Notes: generated by a model not told the origin, from the letters alone. A stretch of DNA of 64,000 nucleotides from Paraoerskovia marina DSM 21750 (GCF_000701465.1 NZ_JNIY01000003.1:124001-188000); one strand, 5' to 3'. Counted from the stretch's first letter, positions 25,206 through 33,674 are shown. Translations and numbers: made by a program.

Positions 25206-26219
25206 ATGTCAACGGCTGAAACCACCGCCACCCCCGTCCCCGACCCGGCTGGCCGCCCCGCGCCGTCCCGCTGGTCCCGCGTCGCCCTCGTGGTGGGCGG
25301 GCTCTGCGCCGTCCTCCTCGTGATGCTCACGGCGTTCGCCCTCCCCTCGGTGAAGTCCTCGCCGCAGGACGTCCCCGTCGCGATCGTGGGTCCCGACCAG
25401 CAGGTCGCGACGATCGAGGACTCGATCGACCAGGCCGCCCCGGGTGCGCTCGACCTCGTCACGGCCGCCGACGCCGACGCCGCCGAGCAGATGATCCTGG
25501 ATCGAGAGGTGTACGGGGCGTTCGTGCTCGGGCAGGACGGAGTCACCGTCCAGACCGCCTCCGCGGCGAGCTACAGCGTGGCCTCGATGCTGACGCAGGC
25601 GAGCCAGCAGCTGGGTGCCTCCGCCGGTGTGCAGGTCACGGTCGAGGACGTCGTCCCGCTGCCGGAGGACGACCCGCGGGGCGTCGGCCTGACGGCCGGC
25701 TCGCTCCCGCTCGCGATCGGCGGGCTCCTCGCGGCCGCTGCCTGCATCGCGCTCCTGCACGGGCCCACCCGTCGCATCGCGGGTGCGGCTGGCTTTGCCC
25801 TCGTCGGTGGATTCGCGCTGACCGCCGTGCTCCAGTACGGCTTCGGGACCTTCGACGGTCCGTACGCGCTCACGGCGCTCGCGGCCAGCCTCGGGATCGG
25901 CGCCACGAGCATGCTCGTGCTCGGCCTGGAGCGACTGCTCGGAGCCCCGGGGATCGCCGTCGGTGCCGTGATCGTCGTGCTGCTCGGCAACCCGCTCTCC
26001 GGGATCATGACCGCTCCTGAGTACCTCCCCGAGCCCTGGGGTGCGGTCGGCCAGCTCCTGCCACCGGGTGCCATGGACACGCTGCTGCGGAACGTCGCCT
26101 ACTTCGACGGCGCCGCGAGCCTGGGGCCGATCCTGGTCCTGTGCGGGTGGATCGTCATCGGCCTCGTGCTCTTCGCGGCCGGCGTCGCGCGCTCGCGACG
26201 GAGCGGCACCGAGCTCTGA
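25206..26219 (+). CDS. YhgE/ABC-2-like membrane transporter subunit
   Basis: A 337-residue protein with one N-terminal helix, an extracellular domain of about 120 residues (VPVAIVGPDQQVATIEDSI, then AYGAFVLGQD-like segments), and five further C-terminal helices. This is the layout of DUF3533/YhgE-like and ABC-2 permease-like proteins involved in export. No ATPase is nearby. It is controlled by the divergent TetR gene and has GGAG upstream of ATG 25206. The substrate is unknown. Confidence 0.75.
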   Translation: MSTAETTATPVPDPAGRPAPSRWSRVALVVGGLCAVLLVMLTAFALPSVKSSPQDVPVAIVGPDQQVATIEDSIDQAAPGALDLVTAADADAAEQMILDREVYGAFVLGQDGVTVQTASAASYSVASMLTQASQQLGASAGVQVTVEDVVPLPEDDPRGVGLTAGSLPLAIGGLLAAAACIALLHGPTRRIAGAAGFALVGGFALTAVLQYGFGTFDGPYALTALAASLGIGATSMLVLGLERLLGAPGIAVGAVIVVLLGNPLSGIMTAPEYLPEPWGAVGQLLPPGAMDTLLRNVAYFDGAASLGPILVLCGWIVIGLVLFAAGVARSRRSGTEL

Positions 26220-26299
26220 TCCCACCGTTCCCGGCGGCCTGTGTGGACCTGCCCCCGCACGCACGGCAGGATGGTCGGCACCCGACCCTGGAGGACCTG

Positions 26300-26602
26300 A
26301 TGAGTGCTGAGAAGACCCGCAAGAAGAGCGGCGTCGCCCGCCTGTACAAGACCGTCGCGTTCGCACTGGTCGTCGCAGCCGTCACCAAGGAGCTGCAGAA
26401 GGACCCGCAGGACCGCACCTGGCACGGGACGGTCGCCGGGTTCGTGCCGTACGAGTTCCGGATGCCGACCGTCGAGCGGGTCAAGAGCCGGGTCTGGGAC
26501 CCGGACAACGCCCACATCCTCAGCCCGCACGTGTTCGGCGTCGGGTGGACCGTGAACGTCGGGCGCGTCGTCGCCGTGGCCAAGAACGTCGTCGACGGCT
26601 GA
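26300..26602 (+). CDS. Small protein resembling DUF5808
   Basis: A 100-residue protein with one N-terminal hydrophobic segment and a C-terminal motif (WDPDNAHILSPHVFGVGWTVNVGR) like the short DUF5808 module. That module is common at protein ends in actinobacteria and has no known function. ATG 26300 follows GGAGGA. It is followed by a strong hairpin. The family name is from memory of the motif. Confidence 0.65.
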   Translation: MSAEKTRKKSGVARLYKTVAFALVVAAVTKELQKDPQDRTWHGTVAGFVPYEFRMPTVERVKSRVWDPDNAHILSPHVFGVGWTVNVGRVVAVAKNVVDG

Positions 26603-26620
26603 CCAGATGCTCGACGACGC

Positions 26621-26653
26621 GCCTGCCGGGCCGGGACTCCCGGCCCGGCAGGC
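26621..26653. terminator. Strong bidirectional terminator
   Basis: A perfect 15-bp GC-rich stem (26621-26635 with 26639-26653) closed by the 3-base loop ACT lies between the DUF5808-like gene and the convergent alcohol dehydrogenase. Confidence 0.88.
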
Positions 26654-26658
26654 GTGCG

Positions 26659-27681
26659 TCACGGCCGCACGAGCACCTTGAGCGCCTCGCGCGAGTCCAT
26701 GAGGCGGTAGCCCTCGGCCGCGTCGTCGAGCGAGACCTCGGCGTCGAAGACGACGCCCGGGTCGATCGTCCCGTCGAGCACGAGCCGGATCGCCTCCTCC
26801 AGGTAGGCGCGCACCGGCGCCGGACCACCGTTGAGGGTGATGTTCCGGCCCCAGAGGGACGCGGAGCCGACGGGTGCGTCGGTGTACTGCGGGACGCCGA
26901 CGCGTGAGATGACGCCGCCCGAGCGGACCACGCCGTACGCCTGCTCGTACGCAGGCATGTGGCCGACGGCCTCGAGGACGACGTGCGTCCCCGCGCCACC
27001 CGTCAGCTCGCGGACCCGGGCCACCCCGGCCTCGCCGCGCTCCGCGACGACGTCGGAGGCGCCGAAACGCCGGCCCAGGTCGGTGCGGACCTCGTGACGG
27101 CCCATGAGGATGATCCGCTCGGCACCCATCTGCTTCGCCGCCAGCACGGCGGAGAGGCCGACCGCGCCGTCGCCGATCACGGTGACGGTCTTGCCGGGGC
27201 CGACCTGGCCGACGACCGCTGCGTGGTACCCGGTGAGGTACACGTCCGAGAGCGTCAGCAGAGCGGGCAGGAGAGCCGGGTCCGCGTCGGCCGGGAACGG
27301 CACGAGCGTGCCCGAGGCCTGCGGGACGCGCAGCAGCTCGGCCTGCGCACCGGAGATGAAGCCGCCGTGGGGGCAGGCGGTGTGGAACCCGTCCGCGCAG
27401 ATGTCGCAGGTGTTGTCCGAGAACCCGAACGGGACGACGACGTGGTCGCCGACGTCCACGCCGGTCACCGCCGAGCCGATCTGCTCGACGACGCCGATCG
27501 CCTCGTGGCCCATCGGGCTGCCCTTCTGCGAGGCGGGCTTCGACCGGTACGGGTGCAGGTCCGAGCCGCAGACGCAGGCCAGGGTCACGCGCACGACGGC
27601 GTCGGTCGGCTCCTGGACGGTGGCATCGGGTCGTTCCTCGACGCGGACGTCGCCGGCGCCGTACATGACTGTTGCTCGCAA
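26659..27681 (-). CDS. Zinc-dependent alcohol dehydrogenase (MDR superfamily)
   Basis: A 340-residue medium-chain dehydrogenase. Catalytic zinc ligands are visible in CVCGSDLHPY and GHEAIGVVEQIG. A partly kept structural-zinc lobe (NTCDICADGFHTACPHGG) follows, then the Rossmann motif VIGDGAVGLSAVLAAK. The substrate is unknown; the absence of clustered pathway genes leaves a general alcohol, polyol or aldehyde role. The start is taken as TTG 27681 because MRATVMYGAGDVRVEE matches the usual beginning of the family; ATG 27666 is the alternative. A perfect 14-bp palindrome lies upstream at 27833-27846. Confidence 0.88.
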   Translation of the reverse strand: MRATVMYGAGDVRVEERPDATVQEPTDAVVRVTLACVCGSDLHPYRSKPASQKGSPMGHEAIGVVEQIGSAVTGVDVGDHVVVPFGFSDNTCDICADGFHTACPHGGFISGAQAELLRVPQASGTLVPFPADADPALLPALLTLSDVYLTGYHAAVVGQVGPGKTVTVIGDGAVGLSAVLAAKQMGAERIILMGRHEVRTDLGRRFGASDVVAERGEAGVARVRELTGGAGTHVVLEAVGHMPAYEQAYGVVRSGGVISRVGVPQYTDAPVGSASLWGRNITLNGGPAPVRAYLEEAIRLVLDGTIDPGVVFDAEVSLDDAAEGYRLMDSREALKVLVRP

Positions 27682-27832
27682 GGATCTCTCGTCTCTGTCG
27701 TGCGGTCTCGGGTGGAGACCGGGGTCGGGCCACGGGGATCGGCCCGCCGAACCTGCCTAGCCTGACATCTCCGCGGGCTGTTCGGGTGCGGCGCTGCCGA
27801 CGAAAAGGGCCTGGACCTCGCCGACCGCAGAT

Positions 27833-27846
27833 GCGGAACGTTCCGC
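27833..27846. promoter_or_regulatory. 14-bp palindrome, operator candidate
   Basis: GCGGAAC-GTTCCGC is perfectly symmetric with a central CG, a shape typical of LacI-family sites. It lies 152 bases upstream of the dehydrogenase start and 114 bases upstream of the promoter of the secreted isomerase-like gene, so either could be its target. Confidence 0.45.
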
Positions 27847-27959
27847 GGGCTGGATCAGCGTCACGGTGATGCGTGATTCAGCATCGTCGCCAGGCTGCGG
27901 TAGCGAATGTCGAGGAGCAAAAGATAAGCGCAATGCAGCAAAAGGGTGCATACATTTGA

Positions 27960-27987
27960 TTGACAGAAAGTAAAAGTGGCGTAGCGT
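27960..27987 (+). promoter_or_regulatory. Promoter for the secreted isomerase-like gene
   Basis: A consensus -35 TTGACA (27960-27965) and a -10 TAGCGT (27982-27987) are separated by 16 bases. Transcription should begin near 27994, exactly where an ATG lies. The 13 bases GTAGCGTGCAGCC before that ATG are identical to those before the kinase GTG at 15530. Confidence 0.75.
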
Positions 27988-28166
27988 GCAGCCATGGTCA
28001 ATGACGACAGCGTCAACAGGCCGACGTCCCGCGCCGGCGTTTGGTTGACCGGCGCCCGTGGGGCCGTCGGCACCGCAGTCACGATCGGCGCACGCGCACT
28101 GCTCCGCGCTCCCGGACGTCCGGGACCTGCTCGTCCGACTGGCGTCGGAGTGACGAGCCCACAGAC

Positions 28167-28217
28167 TCCTGGTGCGCTCCACCAGGAAGGGACCCCCGCA
28201 GGGGGGCACCCGCACCA
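28167..28217 (+). promoter_or_regulatory. Structured leader hairpins before the secreted isomerase-like gene
   Basis: TCCTGGTG (28167-28174) pairs with CACCAGGA (28180-28187) around a 5-base loop. CCCCC (28193-28197) pairs with GGGGG (28201-28205). As an alternative to the first stem, TGGTGCG (28170-28176) can pair with CGCACCA (28211-28217). Mutually exclusive stems just before a start codon could allow attenuation or translational control. Confidence 0.4.
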
Positions 28218-28242
28218 CACCGCACAACGACGTGGAGGAATG

Positions 28243-29172
28243 ATGCAGAGCAACACGAAGTTCCGTCGCACCCTCGGCGCGACCGCCGCCGCGGCCGTCC
28301 TGGCCGGCACCGTGCTCGCAGGGGCCGGTGCAGCCGCTGCCCCGCCCGGGAAGTCCGACGAGGGGCGGAGCGTGCCGGCCAGCAAGATCTCGATCCAGCT
28401 CTACAGCTACCTGAGCTGGCAGGGGCAGGTCGGCATCGACGGCGTGCTCGCCGAGCTCGACGAGATCGGGTACCGCAACGTCGAGCCGTTCGGGGCCCCG
28501 GGCGGGTTCGGGTCGTACGAGGACTACTCCGCGGCCGAGTTCCGGGACGTGCTGAAGGGGTACGGCCTCAAGGCTCCGTCGTCCCACGGCGGGACGTCGG
28601 AGGCGACCTTCGAGGCGACGCTCGACGACGCCAAGGACCTCGGGCAGAAGTACGTCGGGTCCGGAGGGTTCGCGGCTCCGGGCATCGGTGGCGGCTACGA
28701 GAACGTCCTCGCCACCGCGGAGACGATGAACCGGCTCGGGGAGCGGTCGAAAAAGAACGGCACCGGCAAGTTCTTCGGGCACAACCACCAGTCGGAGTTC
28801 ACCACGCAGTACGCCGACCCGGTGACGGGCGAGATGAAGAGCGCCTGGGAGATCCTCGTCGAGAACACCGACCCCCGCTGGGTGACCTTCGAGCTCGACA
28901 CCTTCTGGGCCGCCGACGCCGGCGTCGACGTGGCGGCCCTGCTGGAGGAGCACGGCGACCGCGTCGAGCTCCTGCACATCAAGGACGGCGACCTCAACGG
29001 CGATGCGCGCGGGATCCCGGGCGACGTCGGTGAGGGGGACATGGACTGGGCCCCGATCCTGGAGGCCGCGCACGGCAAGGTGAAGCTGTACGTCGTCGAG
29101 CGGGACGGAGCTCCCGCCGATGCCGAGTTCGCGCAGGACAGCTTCGACTTCCTGACGTCGTTCACCTACTGA
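28243..29172 (+). CDS. Secreted sugar phosphate isomerase/epimerase-like TIM-barrel protein
   Basis: A 309-residue protein with a clear signal peptide (MQSNTKFRRTLGA, hydrophobic core, cleavage near AGAAAAPP). The mature part is an AP-endonuclease-2/xylose-isomerase-like barrel: ISIQLYSYLSW, DEIGYRNVEPFG, GHNHQSEF, FELDTFWAADAG and LLHIKDGD carry the usual metal-binding residues. Secreted members are known in actinobacteria, but their substrates are not. ATG 28243 follows GGAGGA at 28234-28239; ATG 28240 is too close. The same frame is open back to an apparently leaderless ATG at 27994, which would add 83 residues. Confidence 0.82.
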   Translation: MQSNTKFRRTLGATAAAAVLAGTVLAGAGAAAAPPGKSDEGRSVPASKISIQLYSYLSWQGQVGIDGVLAELDEIGYRNVEPFGAPGGFGSYEDYSAAEFRDVLKGYGLKAPSSHGGTSEATFEATLDDAKDLGQKYVGSGGFAAPGIGGGYENVLATAETMNRLGERSKKNGTGKFFGHNHQSEFTTQYADPVTGEMKSAWEILVENTDPRWVTFELDTFWAADAGVDVAALLEEHGDRVELLHIKDGDLNGDARGIPGDVGEGDMDWAPILEAAHGKVKLYVVERDGAPADAEFAQDSFDFLTSFTY

Positions 29173-29186
29173 CGGCCCGACCGCCC

Positions 29187-29219
29187 GACGGCCCCGCACG
29201 CTCGGTGTGCGGGGCCGTC
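29187..29219 (+). terminator. Hairpin terminator after the isomerase-like gene
   Basis: A perfect 13-bp stem (29187-29199 with 29207-29219) and a 7-base loop begin 14 bases after the stop codon. Confidence 0.85.
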
Positions 29220-29351
29220 GTCCCATGGTTCGGCCCATGGCTCGTCGGGCGGGGCTCCGGCCAGCGGATTCACCACCGGCCCCCGGGATCAGGCACTATT
29301 GGTGCGGCTGTGAAGACAGCGCAGCCTCAGAATCGTGCAAAAAAGGTGACG

Positions 29352-29666
29352 ATGAACGACAACAAGACTTTTGGCGGCGTCCGGGTCGACCCGACCCGCG
29401 CCCACTGGGAGATGTGGGGCGAGGTGGACGCCGCCGTGCAGAGCGAGGTCGCCCACGTGCTGACCGACCACCTCCTCGAGACCGCCGACGAGCCACTGAC
29501 CGTGGACCTGAGCGGCGTGACCTTCATCGACTCCGGCGGCCTGCGGCTGCTGTACACCGCTGCGGAGCACAAGCCGACGCCGCCGGTGCTCGTCGGAGCA
29601 CCCGCGCGAGTCGTCGACCTGCTGCGACTGAGCGGAGTCGATACGCTGTTCATCCTGAACGACTGA
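29352..29666 (+). CDS. STAS-domain anti-sigma factor antagonist
   Basis: A 104-residue STAS protein of the RsbV/SpoIIAA kind. The phosphorylation site is Ser61 in VTFIDSGGLRLL. In its unphosphorylated form such a protein captures an RsbW-like kinase and frees a sigma factor. ATG 29352 has AAAAGG at proper spacing; an in-frame GTG at 29346 is too close to it. The kinase-like partner follows 12 bases later, and a PP2C phosphatase that could dephosphorylate Ser61 is encoded at 31311-33563. Confidence 0.9.
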   Translation: MNDNKTFGGVRVDPTRAHWEMWGEVDAAVQSEVAHVLTDHLLETADEPLTVDLSGVTFIDSGGLRLLYTAAEHKPTPPVLVGAPARVVDLLRLSGVDTLFILND

Positions 29667-29678
29667 GGAGGGGTAGGC

Positions 29679-30125
29679 GTGGATCAGACGATGACACTCG
29701 GCCCGACTCCTGCGGGCTTCCGCGAGTTGCGCTCGTGGCCGCTCCTGAGCGTCGACGACCTTGCCGTCGTCCGCCAGGATCTGGCGTCGACGCTGCCGCA
29801 GAGTCCCGGAGCCAGTCTGGAAGAGGTACCGGAGTCCGTGGTGCTCGTGGTCAGCGAGCTCGCGACCAACGCGCTGCGGCACGGCGGGGGCCCGGTCTCC
29901 GTCCATCTGTCCGAGCGGAGCGGTGAGGTGCTCGTCGACGTCGTCGACCGTGCGCCCGACGTCGCGCCGCAGTTCGTCGACGGGCGACCCGTCGGTGGTG
30001 GCGGGTTCGGTCTCCGGCTCGCCGCGCGGCTCGCCGACCAGCTCGGCTGGTACGCGACGGACACCGGCAAGCACGTCTGGGCACAGTTCAGCGTGTCCTC
30101 CAAGATGCCGAGTCTTTCCGCCTAG
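29679..30125 (+). CDS. RsbW-like ATP-binding anti-sigma/serine kinase protein
   Basis: A 148-residue HATPase_c_2 protein. The N-box ELATNALRHGGG, the segment VDVVDRAPDV and the glycine loop GGGGFGLRLAARLAD are all visible, so it should bind ATP. Proteins of this type phosphorylate the STAS partner and may hold a sigma factor. GTG 29679 follows GAGGAGGGG. It forms a two-gene unit with the STAS gene. No sigma-factor gene is in the window, so the final target is unknown. Confidence 0.88.
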   Translation: MDQTMTLGPTPAGFRELRSWPLLSVDDLAVVRQDLASTLPQSPGASLEEVPESVVLVVSELATNALRHGGGPVSVHLSERSGEVLVDVVDRAPDVAPQFVDGRPVGGGGFGLRLAARLADQLGWYATDTGKHVWAQFSVSSKMPSLSA

Positions 30126-30152
30126 CTCCCTCACCCGTCGGAGCACGTGGGC

Positions 30153-31220
30153 CTACGACCCGTCGACGTCGACCTCGATGATCTGGTCGTCCTCCGGTCG
30201 TGGGGTCCCGCGTCCGTCCGTGTTGTTCGTCAGCGCCCAGAGCTCGCCGGTGGGCGTCACGACGGCGTCGCGGAGCCGACCCTCGTCGTCGACGACCACG
30301 CTCGAGGTCGCGGGGTCGTCCACCGGGACGGCACGGAGCACCTCGCCGCCGAGGTTCGCGACGTAGAGGGTCCCGTCGAGGTGCGCCATCCCGGACGGGC
30401 TGGCCTCCCCGGGCTCCCACTGCTGGACCGGGTCGACGAAGCCGTCGACGTCGGCGATGCCCTCGACGTCGGGCCAGCCGTAGTTCGCACCCGCCGTGAC
30501 GACGTTGAGCTCGTCCCACGTGTTCTGGCCGAACTCCGTGGCGAACATCGTGCCGTCGTCGGACCAGGCCAGCCCCTGGACGTTGCGGTGCCCCAGGCTG
30601 TACACCAACGAGCCGGGGACGGGGTTGTCCTCCGGGGCGTCGCCGTCGGGTGTCATGCGCAGGATCTTGCCCGCCAGGGACGCCGGGTCCTGGGCGCGCT
30701 CCGGCTCGCCGGCGTCGCCCGTGGTGGCGTAGAGCATCCCGTCGGGACCGACCGCGAGGCGCCCGCCGTTGTGGTTCGACGCCGCGGGGATCTCGGCGAC
30801 GACCGTGGTCCGTTCACCCAGGGCCAGTGCGCCGGGATCCCCGGTCAGGGGGTAGCGCTGGATGCGGTTGCCGTCCGCGGCCGTCGAGTAGACGTAGAGG
30901 TTCCGCTCCGCGTCCACCGCCAGCCCGAGCAGGCCTCCCTCGCCGCCGTGCACGACGCCGTCGACCGTCGCGACGGTCCGGGCTCCGCCCTCCGTCACCT
31001 CGAGGATGCGCCCGCTGTCCCGCTCGCTGACGAGGGCGACGTCGTCGACGAACGCGACGGACCACGGAGCCTGCAGGCCGGTCGCCGCACCCGTGGCCGT
31101 CCCGTCCGGCGTGGCGGTCTCGTCCGACGTCGTCGTGGTGCACGCCGTGAGCGGGCCGAGTACGAGGAACGCCGCGAGGCCGATCCGCGCCGACGTCCGT
31201 CGTCGGGTCTTCGTCCGCAT
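30153..31220 (-). CDS. PQQ-dependent glucose/sorbosone dehydrogenase-like lipoprotein
   Basis: A 355-residue lipoprotein (lipobox LTAC, Cys27) with the six-bladed propeller of the GSDH family: LQAPWSVAF, HGGEGGLLGLA, SNHNGGRLAVG, GHRNVQGLAW and NYGWPDVEG. These enzymes oxidise sugars outside the cell using PQQ, though many actinobacterial members lack proven activity. The start at 31220 follows AGGAGG. It lies between the two halves of the partner-switch module with no obvious functional tie. Confidence 0.88.
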   Translation of the reverse strand: MRTKTRRRTSARIGLAAFLVLGPLTACTTTTSDETATPDGTATGAATGLQAPWSVAFVDDVALVSERDSGRILEVTEGGARTVATVDGVVHGGEGGLLGLAVDAERNLYVYSTAADGNRIQRYPLTGDPGALALGERTTVVAEIPAASNHNGGRLAVGPDGMLYATTGDAGEPERAQDPASLAGKILRMTPDGDAPEDNPVPGSLVYSLGHRNVQGLAWSDDGTMFATEFGQNTWDELNVVTAGANYGWPDVEGIADVDGFVDPVQQWEPGEASPSGMAHLDGTLYVANLGGEVLRAVPVDDPATSSVVVDDEGRLRDAVVTPTGELWALTNNTDGRGTPRPEDDQIIEVDVDGS

Positions 31221-31310
31221 GCGTCCTCCTGATCGCGGGGCCGTCCGCCCACGATAGGTGGCTCGCGCCGGTGCCGCAGTCGGCGGGCGAGCGGCGGGGC
31301 GGCCGGGCGG

Positions 31311-33563
31311 TCAGTGCCGCCGCAGCACCAGCACCGTGGCGTCGTCGTCGGACTCGGGGTCGCGCACGGTCGCCACGAGACGTTGGGGGTCGACGGAGTG
31401 CTCGGCCGCGCTGCGGAGACGCTCGAGCGCCTCGACGATCGACTCGTCGCGATGCTCGACGAGTCCGTCGCTGAAGAGGACGAGGGAGCCACCGGTCGGC
31501 ACCTGCGCGGTGCCGACCGCCTCGACCCGGAGGCCGACACCGAGCGGCGGAGCGCCGAGGATCTCGCCGACGAACGCGCCGTCGGTGCCGACCATCACGG
31601 GCGGCGGGTGCCCGGCCGTGACGTACTCGACCTCGCCCGTGGACGGGTCGAGGACGGCGACCACGAGGGTCGCGACCTGGCCGGGCAGGGTGGTGCGCAG
31701 CAGGTGGTCGACCTGCGAGACGGCCTGGACGGCGGAGCTGCCGGTGACGAGCAGCGCGCGCAAGGCGTTGCGGAGCTGGCCCATCGTGGCCGCCGCGGGC
31801 AGGCCGTGACCCGTCACGTCTCCGACGACGGCGGCCAGGCGGCCGTCGCCGAGCGGCAGGGCGTCGTACCAGTCGCCGCCGGCATGCCCGCCGCCGGACG
31901 GTTCGTAGACCGCCTCCAGTGACCACCCCTCGACGTCGGGCAGCGACGTGGGGAGCAGGCTCTGCTGCAGTGTCGACGCGGCCCGGATGTCGCGCCGACC
32001 GCGCATCAGCAGGCCCTCGGCCACGTAGGAGCGCAGCGACGTCGCGACGTCGACCTGGTCGTCGGTCCACGGCTCGCTCTTGTCCCGGACCACCTCGCGC
32101 CAGCGGGCGAACGACTTGCGGGGCGAGAGGCGGACGGAGTCGCCCTCGCTGCGCGCGATGGCCTTGTTCCGCGGGTCGCCGCCCCAGTCCACGCTCTGCA
32201 CGACCTCCTCGCGCAGCCAGACCGCGACCGCGTCGCCCGGGACCAGGAGGGCCAGGAGTCCTGCGGACCCGGGGACGAGCTCGGCGAGCTCGGGGTGGTC
32301 CTGCTTCAGGTGGTGCGTGACCAGGACCTCGACGCCGAGATCGGCGATGCGTCGACCGAGGGCCGTGCACGTCGCGTCGTCGGGCGTGGTGCCCACGCTG
32401 GCCAGGCGACCTTCGGCGATGACGAAGGCCCCGTCGGCGGGGATCAGGTCGAGGAGGCCGGGGGCTCCGGTGAGGGCCGCGGTGAGGGGGAGGTCGTCGT
32501 CGCGTGTGGCCGAGACGAGGTCCGCGAGCACACCCGCGGACCGTCGGGCCGCCGACGCGCGGTCGTCCTCGGCCTGCCTGACGAGCCGGGCGGAGAGGGT
32601 CGATCCCAGGAACTCCGCGGCGGCACGTGCCGCGTACGGCGGTGCGTGCGTCCCGGAGTAGTGATGGCACGCGATCAGGCCCCAGAGCCGACCGTCCCGC
32701 AGGAGCGAGATCGACATCGAGGCGCCGACACCCATGTTCTGCAGGTACTCGACGTGGATGGGCGAGACGCTGCGAAGGTTGCCGTAGGTCAGATCGAGCG
32801 GCCGGCCCGTGACCGGGTCGTCCGTCGGGACGATCTCCGAGGGGACGTAGTCGATGTCCGAGATCAGCCGGATCCAGTTCTTCTCGTACAGCGCGCGTGC
32901 CTGCGGCGGGATGTCCGACGCCGGGTAGTGCAGTCCGAGGAACGGGTTGAGGTCGTCCCGTCTGGCCTCGGCCACGACCTCGCCGTTGTAGTCGGCGTCG
33001 AAGTGGTAGAGCATCACTCGGTCGAACCCGGTCAGCTCGCGCACCCGCCGCACCGCGACGTCGTAGAGCTCCGCCAGGGACGTCGCCCGGTCGAGCTCGG
33101 CGAGCGCGTCGCGCACCGGCTCGAACGTGGAGCGATAGGTCAGCTCGGGAGGGCTGGAGAACGGTTCGACCTCGACGACGAGGACCGGTGGTCGTCCGTC
33201 GGTCTCGGTGTCCGGTGCGTGGTGCAGGACCACCTCGAACCTCCGTGAGCTACCCCGGACGACGATGTCGACGTCGACGGGGTTGCGCAGCCGGGGGTTC
33301 TCGACGCGGGCGACGTGGTCGAGGATCGTGGTGGCAGCGTCCGTGCCGATCGCACTGGCGAGCGTGCCGCCGACGACGTCGCGGACGTCGACACCGAGTA
33401 CCTCGGCGGTGCTCTCGGAGGCCTGCGTGACGACGCCGTCGTCCGTGCGCAGGGCCAGGAGGGCACCACGCGGCTGGACGCGGCCCGGGATGTGGATCGG
33501 CTCGCGGGCGCAGTTGTCGAGGTCGACGATCTCGTCGGGGGCAAGGAATCCCTGCTCGGTCAC
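31311..33563 (-). CDS. Bacteriophytochrome fused to a PP2C/SpoIIE-type serine phosphatase
   Basis: A 750-residue light sensor. Order of parts: PAS (about 20-125) with the biliverdin-attaching Cys18 in DLDNCAREPIHIPGRVQP; GAF (about 150-325) with PASDIPPQARALY and WGLIACHHY; PHY (about 335-510) with the tongue motif PRKSFARW; then a PP2C domain (about 545-748) with GGDWYD, GDVTGHGL, TAGHPPP and FSDGLVEHRD. All chromophore and metal-binding signatures look intact. It should convert red/far-red light into dephosphorylation of a STAS protein, very likely the one at 29352. GTG 33563 follows GGAGGG. No heme oxygenase gene is nearby to supply biliverdin. Confidence 0.93.
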   Translation of the reverse strand: MTEQGFLAPDEIVDLDNCAREPIHIPGRVQPRGALLALRTDDGVVTQASESTAEVLGVDVRDVVGGTLASAIGTDAATTILDHVARVENPRLRNPVDVDIVVRGSSRRFEVVLHHAPDTETDGRPPVLVVEVEPFSSPPELTYRSTFEPVRDALAELDRATSLAELYDVAVRRVRELTGFDRVMLYHFDADYNGEVVAEARRDDLNPFLGLHYPASDIPPQARALYEKNWIRLISDIDYVPSEIVPTDDPVTGRPLDLTYGNLRSVSPIHVEYLQNMGVGASMSISLLRDGRLWGLIACHHYSGTHAPPYAARAAAEFLGSTLSARLVRQAEDDRASAARRSAGVLADLVSATRDDDLPLTAALTGAPGLLDLIPADGAFVIAEGRLASVGTTPDDATCTALGRRIADLGVEVLVTHHLKQDHPELAELVPGSAGLLALLVPGDAVAVWLREEVVQSVDWGGDPRNKAIARSEGDSVRLSPRKSFARWREVVRDKSEPWTDDQVDVATSLRSYVAEGLLMRGRRDIRAASTLQQSLLPTSLPDVEGWSLEAVYEPSGGGHAGGDWYDALPLGDGRLAAVVGDVTGHGLPAAATMGQLRNALRALLVTGSSAVQAVSQVDHLLRTTLPGQVATLVVAVLDPSTGEVEYVTAGHPPPVMVGTDGAFVGEILGAPPLGVGLRVEAVGTAQVPTGGSLVLFSDGLVEHRDESIVEALERLRSAAEHSVDPQRLVATVRDPESDDDATVLVLRRH

Positions 33564-33674
33564 GCGTCCCTCCTGCCTGGTTCGTCCCGTCGTGCAGGTG
33601 CCAGGATACGGGTGCGAGGCGCTCCCTGCGTCAGGAGGGGTGCGGCAGCGCGACCGGGTGTTGCCGCGGGCGGT

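Larger units (their letters stand above)
27682..28242. other. 561-base interval with operator, promoter and structured leader
   Basis: This is the longest stretch without a confident gene. It separates a minus-strand dehydrogenase from a plus-strand secreted protein. It holds a 14-bp palindrome (27833-27846), an AT-rich patch (about 27905-27980), a strong promoter (27960-27987), and from 27994 an open frame that runs without a stop into the secreted protein. Hairpins near 28167-28217 follow. The rest shows nothing I recognise. Confidence 0.6.
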
